DNA from: Pseudomonadota bacterium
GTDB taxonomy: Bacteria; Pseudomonadota; Alphaproteobacteria; Rhodospirillales; Rhodospirillaceae
DNA length: 23,525 nt
Direction of reading: 5' to 3'
NCBI GenBank assembly: GCA_023396465.1
Contig: JAEWWF010000171.1
Span: 1 to 23,525, forward strand
Numbering within the stretch: the first letter of the stretch is position 1; the number at the start of each line of letters is the position of its first letter. The translations under genes were made by a program, and so were the position numbers. Below the pieces are notes generated by a model. The model had not been told where the DNA came from. It saw only the letters and a list, made by a program, of their open reading frames with translations, and did not search any database. Positions 15,261 through 22,793 of this stretch are shown piece by piece.

Positions 15261-16328
15261 TCAGGTGGTGGCACGCAGGGTCTTGAGTGCCCGCAGGCGC
15301 AGGGACAGGATGAACAGCGGCACGCCGATCATGGTCAGGCTGAGGCCGATGGGCAGCCCCATGTCGCCGCCGATGCCGCGGGTCAGCGCATCGGCGGCGA
15401 TGACCAGCAAGCCGCCGGTCAGCCCGGCCAGGATCAGCCGGGCACGGCCATTGGCAGGCGACAGGAACCCGGCGAGATGGGGCGCGATCACCCCCAGGAA
15501 CACCAACGGCCCGACCGCCGTCACGGCGGCCGCGCTCAGCAGCACCGACAGCACCAGCAGCAGCGGTCGGGTCCATGTCGCCGGCTCGCCCAGGGCCATG
15601 GCGGTCTCGGCGCCGAGGTCGTAGCAGCGCAGAGCCCGCCCGATCAGGATCGCCGCCGGCACACTCAGCAGGAACCACGGCGCGAAGATCGCCGTCGTCG
15701 TCAGGCTGGCCTGGAACAGTGAGCCGGCCATCCAGTCCGACAGCGCGTAGGACGTTTCGCGCGGGGTATAGAGGATGAGGATCGACCCGACCGACGACAG
15801 CACGGTCTCGATGGCGATCCCCATCAGCAGGATGGCAAGGCCGCTGGTCCGTCCGCCGCCAACCAGCCAAAGAAGCAACACCGCCACGCCCAATCCGCCG
15901 GTCACGGCCGCGAAGGGGATCAGGCCGCGCGGGGCGTCGGGGACGAACACCAGCAGCAGCATGATGACCACCATGGAGCCCTGGTTGAGCCCGAACAGGC
16001 CGGGGTCGGCCAGTGGGTTGCGGGCCAGCGACTGGAGGACGGCGCCGGTCATGGCGACACACCAACCGGCCATGAACCCCATCAGGAGGCGCGGCAGGCG
16101 CACGTCCCACAGGGCGAAGGCTTGATCGTCGGGAAGCGCCCGGCCGAACACGGCGGCGAGCAGATCGTTGGGCCGGATGGCGATGGCGCCGATCCCCAGC
16201 GACACCACCGCCAGGACCACGGTGGCGACCGCCAGGGTTACGGCGGCGGCGAGGTTGCCAAGGCGTATCTGCAATCCCCGGCGGGTGCGCAGAACCCGGC
16301 GTCCGTCGAGGGCGCGGGTGAGGATCAT
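15261..16328 (-). CDS. Iron-chelate ABC importer, permease (FecCD family)
   Basis: A 355-residue FecCD permease. A basic cytoplasmic N-terminus (about residues 9-20, including RRVLRTRRG) precedes helix 1. Signatures are DVRLPRLLMGFMAGWCVAMT, LQSLARNPLADPGLFGLNQG (the classic ARNPLADP motif), the coupling segment GAETAMALGE, and GPLVFLGVIAPHLAG. The length and basic N-terminus resemble FepG/FecD. The start overlaps the upstream permease stop by 4 nt (ATGA). Its own stop shares one base with the alternative ATG of the binding protein. Confidence 0.93.
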   Translation of the reverse strand: MILTRALDGRRVLRTRRGLQIRLGNLAAAVTLAVATVVLAVVSLGIGAIAIRPNDLLAAVFGRALPDDQAFALWDVRLPRLLMGFMAGWCVAMTGAVLQSLARNPLADPGLFGLNQGSMVVIMLLLVFVPDAPRGLIPFAAVTGGLGVAVLLLWLVGGGRTSGLAILLMGIAIETVLSSVGSILILYTPRETSYALSDWMAGSLFQASLTTTAIFAPWFLLSVPAAILIGRALRCYDLGAETAMALGEPATWTRPLLLVLSVLLSAAAVTAVGPLVFLGVIAPHLAGFLSPANGRARLILAGLTGGLLVIAADALTRGIGGDMGLPIGLSLTMIGVPLFILSLRLRALKTLRATT

Positions 16329-17338
16329 GATGGTCTTCCGCTGTCCGGGGTCAGGTAGAACCGCTTGGCGATCACCGCGAACACCAGCCCGCCCAGCAAG
16401 TCGAGGATGACCCCCGTATGCAGCACGTAGGGAGCGAAGGCGTGACGGGCGGCGAGGTCGGCGATCAGGCAGACGGCGCCACCGGTGAGAGCGGCGGCGG
16501 GCAGCCCAAGGCCGAAGCCGGCGCCGACGAAGGGACGGACGATGTGCGGCACCACCAGGCCGACGAAGGCCACCGGGCCGCAGATGGCGACGGCGGAACT
16601 GGCGCCGACGATGACGGCGGCCAAGGCCAGTCGGGTGACCCAAACCACGCTCACCCCGGCCGATGCCGCCTTTTCGGCGCCCAGGGTGATGAGGGTCAGG
16701 GGCCGCGCCAGCACGCCCAGCGTCAGCAGGGAGAGCCCGCCGAGCCACCAGGTGTCGTACAGGCGGTCGATGTAGACGTGATTGATATTGCCGGTGATCC
16801 AGGCGAGGAAGTCGCTGCGGCGTGCCGGGTCGGACAACAGGAAGGCATTGGCGATGCCGATGAACAGCATGGAGACCAAGGCACCGGAGAGAATGAGCGT
16901 CAGGCCGCGCGGATCGGTGGAGTGTCCGGCGAGCCGGGCGACGGCGACGGCGCTCAGGAACCCACCGATGCCGCCGGCCAGCGCCGCCACTCCAAGTCCG
17001 GCCATGCCAAGATCGAACACGAACGCTCCGGCCACCACGAACAGGGCGGCGCCGGCGTTGATGCCAAGCGTCGAGGGCGAGGCCAGCGGGTTGCGGGTCA
17101 GGCCCTGAAGCACCAGCCCACCGCAGGCCATCAGCATGCCGACGTAAAGGGCGATCAGGGCGCGGGGCAGGCGTTGATAGACGATGATGTGGTGGTCGAA
17201 ATCGTCGGGGTCATAGGCCACCGCCGTCGCCAGCACATGGCGCAGGCCGGTTTCTCCGGCCCCCACGGCCAGATTGGCGACCAGCGCGACGAGGACGACG
17301 ACGACCGCCCCGATCAGGAAGGCCCCGCGCCGTCTCAT
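16325..17338 (-). CDS. Iron-chelate ABC importer, permease (FecCD family)
   Basis: A 337-residue FecCD permease. Signatures include VYQRLPRALIALYVGMLMAC, LQGLTRNPLASPSTLGINAG, the coupling segment LGAEKAASAGVSV and GPVAFVGLVVPHIVRPFVG. It pairs with the following permease to form the membrane channel. The ATG lies within an ATGA overlap with the ATPase stop, and the end overlaps the next permease in the same way, so ATPase, permease and permease are coupled. The predicted binding protein is the fourth gene. Fec/Fep/Fhu types cannot be told apart by permease sequence alone. Confidence 0.93.
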   Translation of the reverse strand: MRRRGAFLIGAVVVVLVALVANLAVGAGETGLRHVLATAVAYDPDDFDHHIIVYQRLPRALIALYVGMLMACGGLVLQGLTRNPLASPSTLGINAGAALFVVAGAFVFDLGMAGLGVAALAGGIGGFLSAVAVARLAGHSTDPRGLTLILSGALVSMLFIGIANAFLLSDPARRSDFLAWITGNINHVYIDRLYDTWWLGGLSLLTLGVLARPLTLITLGAEKAASAGVSVVWVTRLALAAVIVGASSAVAICGPVAFVGLVVPHIVRPFVGAGFGLGLPAAALTGGAVCLIADLAARHAFAPYVLHTGVILDLLGGLVFAVIAKRFYLTPDSGRPS

Positions 17339-18144
17339 GGGGCCGCCGGTTGTGCGGTGGCCACCCGCGGCAGGCAGACCAGACGGCCCTCGCGCTGAAA
17401 GATATCGGCCTCCAGGTCGAACACCCGCGCCACAACCGGGGCGGTGAGGGTATCGGCCACCGGCCCGGCCGCCACCACCTGACCGTCGCGCAGCATGATC
17501 ACGTCGTCGGCGAAGGCGGCCGTCAGGTTGAGGTCGTGCAGCACGGCGATGACGGTCGTGCCGCGGATCACCGTCAGGTCGCGGATGATGGCGAGAACCG
17601 AATACTGGAACTTGATGTCGATGTGATTGACCGGCTCGTCCATCAGCACGATGTCGGCGTCCTGCGCCAGCACCATGGCCACCCACGCCCGTTGCCGCTG
17701 GCCGCCGGACAGCGAGTTGACCCGGCGGTGCGCCAGATCGGCCAGGCCGACAGTGGTGAGGGCCGTCTGGAACAGTGCCCGGTCGCGCGCGGTGGGTCCG
17801 CCGAGGAGCGAATAACGGGCGTAGCCCGACAGTTCGATCAACTCGCCCAGCGTCAGGTAATCGGGGCAGTGGCTTTCCTGCGGCAGGTAGGCGATGCGCC
17901 GGGCCAGCGCCCGGCGGCCGATGGTCTGGATGGGGTGGCCGTCCAGGGTGACGCACCCTTCGTCCACCGGCACGAAGCCCATGATCGCCTTCAGAAGCGT
18001 CGACTTGCCGCACCCATTGGGGCCGACCAGGGCGGTCAGGCGGCCCGGCCTGAACCCGATCGACACGCCCCGCAGCACGCGGGTCTTCCCGTAGGACGCG
18101 GCAATCTCCTTTGTACACAGCACCGGCGTGACGCCCCGCTCCAT
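17335..18144 (-). CDS. Iron-chelate ABC importer, ATP-binding subunit (FecE/FepC-like)
   Basis: A 269-residue ATPase, first gene of the second importer operon. Walker A is GPNGCGKST (about 41-49), Q-loop region AYLPQES, signature LSGGQRQR, Walker B IVLMDEP and H-loop AVLHDLN. The GPNGCGKSTLL and LPQ forms are characteristic of the FecE/FepC/FhuC class. The ATG at 18142-18144 has only a weak AAGAG. A TTG at 18184-18186 would extend it into the promoter region and is unlikely. It is divergent from the flavin monooxygenase across about 100 nt containing a Fur-like box and a dyad, so both directions may respond to the same regulators. Confidence 0.93.
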   Translation of the reverse strand: MERGVTPVLCTKEIAASYGKTRVLRGVSIGFRPGRLTALVGPNGCGKSTLLKAIMGFVPVDEGCVTLDGHPIQTIGRRALARRIAYLPQESHCPDYLTLGELIELSGYARYSLLGGPTARDRALFQTALTTVGLADLAHRRVNSLSGGQRQRAWVAMVLAQDADIVLMDEPVNHIDIKFQYSVLAIIRDLTVIRGTTVIAVLHDLNLTAAFADDVIMLRDGQVVAAGPVADTLTAPVVARVFDLEADIFQREGRLVCLPRVATAQPAAP

Positions 18145-18188
18145 GGCTCTTGCGCGAACCCTAAGCCAGAATATACAGTCCCGCAACC

Positions 18189-18207
18189 GCTATTGATATT
18201 GGATTGC
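18189..18207. promoter_or_regulatory. Fur-like box in the ABC importer / monooxygenase divergon
   Basis: GCTATTGATATTGGATTGC matches the Fur 19-mer at 11 of 19 positions, weaker than the other two boxes, but shares TTGATATTG-type AT-rich core with the 4085-4103 box. It covers the predicted -35 of the monooxygenase gene and lies in the leader of the divergent importer operon. Confidence 0.45.
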
Positions 18208-18220
18208 GATTCCGCATTGT
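18193..18220 (+). promoter_or_regulatory. Predicted promoter of the flavin monooxygenase
   Basis: TTGATA (5 of 6 with -35) and CATTGT (3 of 6 with -10) are 16 nt apart, the same spacing as at the TonB receptor promoter. The Fur-like box covers the -35 and the dyad at 18210-18224 covers the -10. Confidence 0.4.
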
Positions 18221-18224
18221 GGAA
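18210..18224. promoter_or_regulatory. 15-bp dyad on the monooxygenase -10, candidate IclR operator
   Basis: TTCCGCATTGTGGAA is a near-perfect palindrome, with one mismatched pair around a central T. Its right part ATTGTGGAA is identical to 12069-region sequence on the TonB receptor -10, and over 15 nt the two sites agree at 12 positions. IclR-family proteins often bind TTCC/GGAA-type dyads of this size. Confidence 0.5.
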
Positions 18225-18247
18225 CGGTGGCGAGGAGGATCACGCTC

Positions 18248-19552
18248 ATGGGCACCCGCAGAACCCTGCATATCGGCATGTCGCTCGCTCCCACCTGGCT
18301 GAACGGAGACGGCTGGCGCCGCCCCGACAGCGATGTGGAGGGCACTTACGGCAGCGATTTCCACATCGCCATCGCCAAGGCGGCGGAGGCGGCGAAGCTC
18401 GATTTCGTGTTCCGGCCGGACACCTTGTTCCTCGATACCGCCGCGCTGCCGTCCGGCCCCGGCTTTGGCAGCCTTGATCCGACGGTTCTGCTGGCTTCCA
18501 TCGCCCGCGAGACCAGCCGCATCGGGTTGCTGTCGACGGTCTCCACCACCTTCTTCCCGCCCTACGTGGTCGCCCGCCAGATCCAGTCCTTGAACTGGAT
18601 CAGCCAGGGGCGGGCCGGCTGGAACATCGTCACCGCCTTGGAGGGGCACGAGAATTTCGGCATGCCGGCGATGCCGTCGGCGGAGGAGCGATACGCCCGT
18701 GCCGCCGAATTCACCGATGTCGTCCGCCGCCTGTGGGACAGCTATCCGCGCACGGCCCTGCGCATGGACCGCGCCAGCGGCGTCTATGCCGATCCGTCGC
18801 AGGTCCACCCCATCGACCACGAGGGGCCGTTCCTGTCGGTGAAGGGGCCGCTCAACCTGCCGGCCTGGAGCGACAGCCCGATACCGCTGGTCCAGGCGGG
18901 GTCGTCGCCGGCCGGGCGGACCTTCGCCGCCTCGGTGGCCGATGCCGTGTTCGCCTCCGCCCCCGACAAGGACGCCGCCCTTGAAATCCGCCGCGACCTG
19001 CGGCGGCGGGCGGAAGGGCATGGCCGGTCGCCCGAGGCCATTCGCGTGCTGCCCGGTCTCAGCCTGTTCCTGGCCCCGACGCGGGCGGAAGCCAACGACC
19101 TGTTCGCCGCCACCTATGCCGGCATGGATGCTGCACGCCGGATCGCCTCGGCCAAACGCCTGCTGGGGATCGATCTGTCGCAGTGGCCGCAGGACCGCCG
19201 TTTGACTCTGGCCGACATCCCGGAGACGGGCGGACCGGTGCGCAGCCGCACCCATTTCACCTTGCTGCGCCGCCTGATCGAACGGGAGCAGCCGACGGTG
19301 GCGGAACTGCTGACACGGCCGGAGGTCATCGGATCGGCCCATTGGCGGATCATCGGCACGGTGGACGATGCCGTCGCCGAGATCACCGAGTGGGCCGAGG
19401 CGGGGGCCATCGACGGCTTCATCGCGGTGCCCGGCGGCTCGGTCGATTGCCTGCGGCTGGTGTTCGAGGCGCTGGTTCCCCGCCTGGCCGAAGCCGGGCT
19501 GTTCCGCACCGACTACGCGGGCGCCACCTTCGCCGATCATCTGCGTGCCTGA
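18248..19552 (+). CDS. LLM-class flavin-dependent monooxygenase (NtaA/SnaA/DszA family)
   Basis: A 434-residue luciferase-like TIM-barrel monooxygenase that uses FMNH2 and O2. Family landmarks are the opening MGTRRTLHIGMSLAPTWL, FHIAIAKAAEAAKLDFVFRPD, LDPTVLLASIARETSRIGLL, STTFFPPYVVARQIQSL, RAGWNIVTALEGHENFG and VQAGSSPAGRTFAAS. The GWNIVT and QAGSS(P/x)AG segments mark the subgroup holding nitrilotriacetate and EDTA monooxygenases, DszA and SnaA. The ATG at 18248 has AGGAGG nine bases upstream. No flavin reductase is in the window, so FMNH2 must be supplied from elsewhere. Its position divergent from an iron-chelate importer suggests the substrate is a chelating ligand; oxidation of another organic or sulfur compound is the alternative. 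Confidence 0.9.
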   Translation: MGTRRTLHIGMSLAPTWLNGDGWRRPDSDVEGTYGSDFHIAIAKAAEAAKLDFVFRPDTLFLDTAALPSGPGFGSLDPTVLLASIARETSRIGLLSTVSTTFFPPYVVARQIQSLNWISQGRAGWNIVTALEGHENFGMPAMPSAEERYARAAEFTDVVRRLWDSYPRTALRMDRASGVYADPSQVHPIDHEGPFLSVKGPLNLPAWSDSPIPLVQAGSSPAGRTFAASVADAVFASAPDKDAALEIRRDLRRRAEGHGRSPEAIRVLPGLSLFLAPTRAEANDLFAATYAGMDAARRIASAKRLLGIDLSQWPQDRRLTLADIPETGGPVRSRTHFTLLRRLIEREQPTVAELLTRPEVIGSAHWRIIGTVDDAVAEITEWAEAGAIDGFIAVPGGSVDCLRLVFEALVPRLAEAGLFRTDYAGATFADHLRA

Positions 19553-19582
19553 GGCCGTCCGCCGCCATCCGGCAGCGGGGAC

Positions 19583-20647
19583 TCACGGCCGCACGAACTC
19601 GATGAAGCGGGCCATGGCCGGCCCCGGTGGCAGGTCCAGATCCTCGGCCGTCGCCTGATTGACGATCAGGGCCGGTTGCGGCGGCGCGACGATGGGGATG
19701 CTGGCGGGGTCGGCGCCTTCCAGCACCCGATGCGCCAGCCGCGCCGTCAGGCGGCCGATGTCGTGATAGCGGTAGACGAGGCCGAGCAGCGCATGGCCGC
19801 TGCGCACCGGTGCCTCGCCGGCTGCCAGCACCGGCAGCCGCAGGCTGAGTGCCGCCGCCGTCAGCGGGTGGCGGTTTACGTTGAGGAAGGTGTCGGCCGG
19901 CTGGTAAATCAGGTCGACACCGGCGGACGCCAGATCCGCCACCAGCCGCGCGATATCCTGCGCCGACGGAACGCCGGTGTCATCCAGCGGCACCGGCAAG
20001 GCGGTGAGGCTGAGGCCGCGACGGCGGGTTTCCTCGGTCAGCTGATCGATATTGATCAGCGCGTTGGGCTCGGCCGGATTGTAGAGCGTGCCGATATGGC
20101 TGATGCCGTCGGTGCGGTCCCACGGTGTGGTGCGGCGGCTGCCGAAGTAGGCGGTGGCGGTGTCCAACTGCTCCCGCACGTCGGTCAGGTAAAGGCTGCC
20201 GGTCAGCGGCCGGCCGGGCGCCGTCAGGTCGCGGACCAGTCCAGAGGCCACCGGCTGTGACACCACCATGAACACTCCCGGCACCCCCACCACATGCACC
20301 GCCGGATCGACCGCGTCGGCCGGTCCGAACACCGCCTGGGCGGTGCGCGTTCCCCAGGTGACCACCAGGTCGGGCGGGGCGGCGCGAAGGCTGGCGACGA
20401 TTTCCTCCAGCCGATCCATGGACTGGGCGGCGTCGTGCTGGCGGATGTCGACAGCGATGTTGCGGTTGGAGAACCAGTCGATGAAACCGCGACAGGCATC
20501 CTCGCAACCGCGGAACAGCACCAGATCAATGGTGTGGCGCGGCCGGCTGCTCTCCACCGGCTGGGCGGCGGCGATGGCCGGCAGCAGCAGCAGTGCCGGG
20601 GTCACGGCCAGGGCAATGGCCAAGGCAATGGCAGGATGCTGCGGCAT
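19583..20647 (-). CDS. ABC_sub_bind-type periplasmic binding protein
   Basis: A 354-residue secreted protein. The signal peptide is MPQHPAIALAIALAV through AIAAA-QP. The body shows the two-lobed type I binding fold of the ABC_sub_bind (DUF534, TrpX-like) family: HTIDLVLFRGCEDACRGF, LRAAPPDLVVTWGTRTAQAV, VVGVPGVFMVVSQPVASGLV, HIGTLYNPAEPNA, DLIYQPADTFLNVNRHPL and the ending TAEDLDLPPG. No permease or ATPase neighbours it. Its partner is a divergently encoded sensor kinase, so it is probably a ligand receptor for signalling. The ATG at 20645-20647 is preceded by AGGA. A start 11 codons upstream would add an arginine-rich tail and is less likely. Confidence 0.85.
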   Translation of the reverse strand: MPQHPAIALAIALAVTPALLLLPAIAAAQPVESSRPRHTIDLVLFRGCEDACRGFIDWFSNRNIAVDIRQHDAAQSMDRLEEIVASLRAAPPDLVVTWGTRTAQAVFGPADAVDPAVHVVGVPGVFMVVSQPVASGLVRDLTAPGRPLTGSLYLTDVREQLDTATAYFGSRRTTPWDRTDGISHIGTLYNPAEPNALINIDQLTEETRRRGLSLTALPVPLDDTGVPSAQDIARLVADLASAGVDLIYQPADTFLNVNRHPLTAAALSLRLPVLAAGEAPVRSGHALLGLVYRYHDIGRLTARLAHRVLEGADPASIPIVAPPQPALIVNQATAEDLDLPPGPAMARFIEFVRP

Positions 20648-20776
20648 GATCCTGCGACAACGACGGCGGCGGCCGGACACGGTTGTATATCCCCAGACAG
20701 AGCGAAAGACGCGAGAGACGCTTCACTTTTATGGTATTTCTGCTGGTAGCGAAATGCCCAATGGGAATTGGTGCTC
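20648..20776. promoter_or_regulatory. Divergent promoter region, binding protein / histidine kinase
   Basis: 129 nt between divergent starts. It is more AT-rich near 20725-20755, where TGGTATTTC resembles an extended -10 for the kinase, and GATATACAAC on the minus strand could be a -10 for the binding protein. I see no dyad or Fur-like box here. Confidence 0.3.
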
Positions 20777-22759
20777 ATGGACAGCGAACCGCGGCCGTCG
20801 TCGCCTGACGCCGCCGCCCGTGCCGCCGCCGGCAGCGGCCGGCGTGGCCGGCTGCTGTTGCGATGGCCGGCGACGGCGGCCGGCGCGGTCATTGTCACGG
20901 CGCTGTTGGTGGTGACGGGGCTGTTCCTGGTCGACGATCATCGCAAGCACCTGGGGCTGATGTTCGGCCGCGCCGATACCGCCATGGAGCGGGCCTATTC
21001 CGATATTCTCACCCCCTTGCAGTCAATCAGCACCTTCTTCGCCGCCGCCGTGATGGTGACGACCCGCGAGGGCGCCGGCGCCAGTCTGTCGTGGGTGACG
21101 CCGGGCACGCTCGATAGCCTGCGGGTCGGTCACGTGGCGCTCACCGACCAGAATGGCGTCATTCTGGCCGCCGCCGGTCTGCCGACGACGGTGATGGATC
21201 GCATTCCGGTGCCGTCCACCGCCGGCCTGACGCGGCTGCACGTCTCCGCCGTCATGGCTGGACCGCTGCCCTGGTTGCGGCGGGTCGATCTGGTGCGCGG
21301 CATGCTCATCGAGGATGGGCAGCCCTTCTACCTGTTCGCCAGTGTCGATCCGACCCTGTTCAGCGATGGGTTGCAGGCGGCGGTGCTGCCCTCGTCCACC
21401 TTCATCCTGAGCAATCAGGAGGGCGAGGTTCTGATGGTCGTCACCGAGGGTGCCGCCATCGCCGGAACCGCCGCCGCCGCCGCCGCCGCCGACATGGCGG
21501 CGCACCGGCCCGGCAAGCGGCAGGTCGAAATCAGCGATGTCCGCCACGGCTTGCAGCTGGTGCAGGTGATCGACGTGCGCGCCATCACCCGCGCCTGGTT
21601 GCGTGACCGTGCGGCGGTGGTGCTGGCGGCGCTGGCGGCGGGCGGGTTGATCCTGTGGGGCGGCTGGCGCATCGACCGACAGGCCGCCGATGCCCTGTTT
21701 CGCGGTATCACCGATGCGGTGCCCAACGGACTGGTGGAGGTCGATGGCGTCGGGCGTATCCTTTACGCCAATCCTGCGCTGCTGCGGTTCCGGGCCGGCG
21801 GCGGCTCCCTGCCCGACCTGCAAGGCGCCGGCCTCGATACCCTGTTCGCGGCCGAGAACCGTCCTGTGGTGCGTCTGATGGTGCGTGGCCAGATCGCCCA
21901 GCCGGTGACGGTGCGGTTGGAACAGTTGGACGGCGGCTGGCTGGAGATGGACGTCGGCGGCGCCGAACTGCCGCCGGCCGCCGTCGGGCTCGGGGCCGAC
22001 GGCGGCGGCCGCATCTTCAGTCTCACCGACGTCACCGCCCGCGAGGAGGCCCTGCGGGCCCGCGCCGCCGCCCTGGATGCCGCCCGCGAGGCCAGTGCCG
22101 CCAAAAGCCGTCTGATGGCCGCCGCCAGCCACGATCTGCGTCAGCCGGTGCAGGTGGTTACCTTGATGGCCGACCGTCTGGCCAAGCGCGACCTGCCGCC
22201 GGCGATGGTGAAGGAGGTGGCGCAGGACATCCGGCAGGCGGCGCGGGTGATGACCGATTTCATCTCCGCCATCATGGATTACAGCCGTCTTACCGCCGGC
22301 ATCATGGAGGTTCACCGCGAGGAGGTCGATCTGGTGCCGCTGCTGCACGACGCCATGGCAAGCGCCCGCGCCGGCTGCGAGAAACCGCTCGCGTTCGCCC
22401 TCGACACACCGGCGGCGCTGACGGCGGGAACCGATCCGCTGCTGTTCCGCCGCGTCGTCCAGAACCTGCTGTCCAACGCGGTCAAGTACACCCACGCCGG
22501 CACCATCACCCTCGGCGCCGAGGTCGATGCCGAGGGGCGCGTGGCGGTGTGGGTGGCCGATACCGGGATCGGCATCGCCGCCGAGCTTCAGGCGCGGGTA
22601 TTCGACGAGTTTTTCCAGGTCGACAACCCGGCGCGCGATTTCTCGCGCGGTTTCGGGCTTGGGCTGACCATCGTGCGTCAGGCGGTGGACCTGCTGGGTC
22701 ACGATCTGCGGCTCGTCTCCGAGTCGGGCCATGGCACCACGGTCACCATCGTGCTGTAG
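20777..22759 (+). CDS. Membrane sensor histidine kinase with PAS domain
   Basis: A 660-residue kinase. TM1 is about residues 32-52 and TM2 about 277-296, enclosing a periplasmic sensor of about 220 residues. A cytoplasmic PAS domain follows (about 305-425, VPNGLVEVDGVGRILYANPA), then HisKA with the phospho-acceptor His at about 452 in ASHDLRQPVQVV, and a HATPase with N-box NLLSNAVKYT (about 562), G1 DTGIG (about 595) and G2 GFGLGL. The HDLRQP H-box marks a group that often carries a C-terminal receiver; this one ends just after the HATPase, so a separate response regulator is needed and none is in the window. A run of seven GCC codons encodes an alanine tract (21470-21490). The ATG at 20777 follows GGGAA; a TTG nine bases earlier is possible. 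Confidence 0.92.
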   Translation: MDSEPRPSSPDAAARAAAGSGRRGRLLLRWPATAAGAVIVTALLVVTGLFLVDDHRKHLGLMFGRADTAMERAYSDILTPLQSISTFFAAAVMVTTREGAGASLSWVTPGTLDSLRVGHVALTDQNGVILAAAGLPTTVMDRIPVPSTAGLTRLHVSAVMAGPLPWLRRVDLVRGMLIEDGQPFYLFASVDPTLFSDGLQAAVLPSSTFILSNQEGEVLMVVTEGAAIAGTAAAAAAADMAAHRPGKRQVEISDVRHGLQLVQVIDVRAITRAWLRDRAAVVLAALAAGGLILWGGWRIDRQAADALFRGITDAVPNGLVEVDGVGRILYANPALLRFRAGGGSLPDLQGAGLDTLFAAENRPVVRLMVRGQIAQPVTVRLEQLDGGWLEMDVGGAELPPAAVGLGADGGGRIFSLTDVTAREEALRARAAALDAAREASAAKSRLMAAASHDLRQPVQVVTLMADRLAKRDLPPAMVKEVAQDIRQAARVMTDFISAIMDYSRLTAGIMEVHREEVDLVPLLHDAMASARAGCEKPLAFALDTPAALTAGTDPLLFRRVVQNLLSNAVKYTHAGTITLGAEVDAEGRVAVWVADTGIGIAAELQARVFDEFFQVDNPARDFSRGFGLGLTIVRQAVDLLGHDLRLVSESGHGTTVTIVL

Positions 22760-22763
22760 AAGG

Positions 22764-22781
22764 CGGCCCGCGCTCGGGCCG
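22764..22781. terminator. Hairpin between histidine kinase and hemerythrin genes
   Basis: CGGCCCG (22764-22770) and CGGGCCG (22775-22781) pair around the loop CGCT, and flanking GGC/GCC bases can extend the stem with a bulge. It lies in the 34 nt between convergent stops. There is no clean T-run, so intrinsic termination is only possible. Confidence 0.4.
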
Positions 22782-22793
22782 GCCGCCGTCTCC

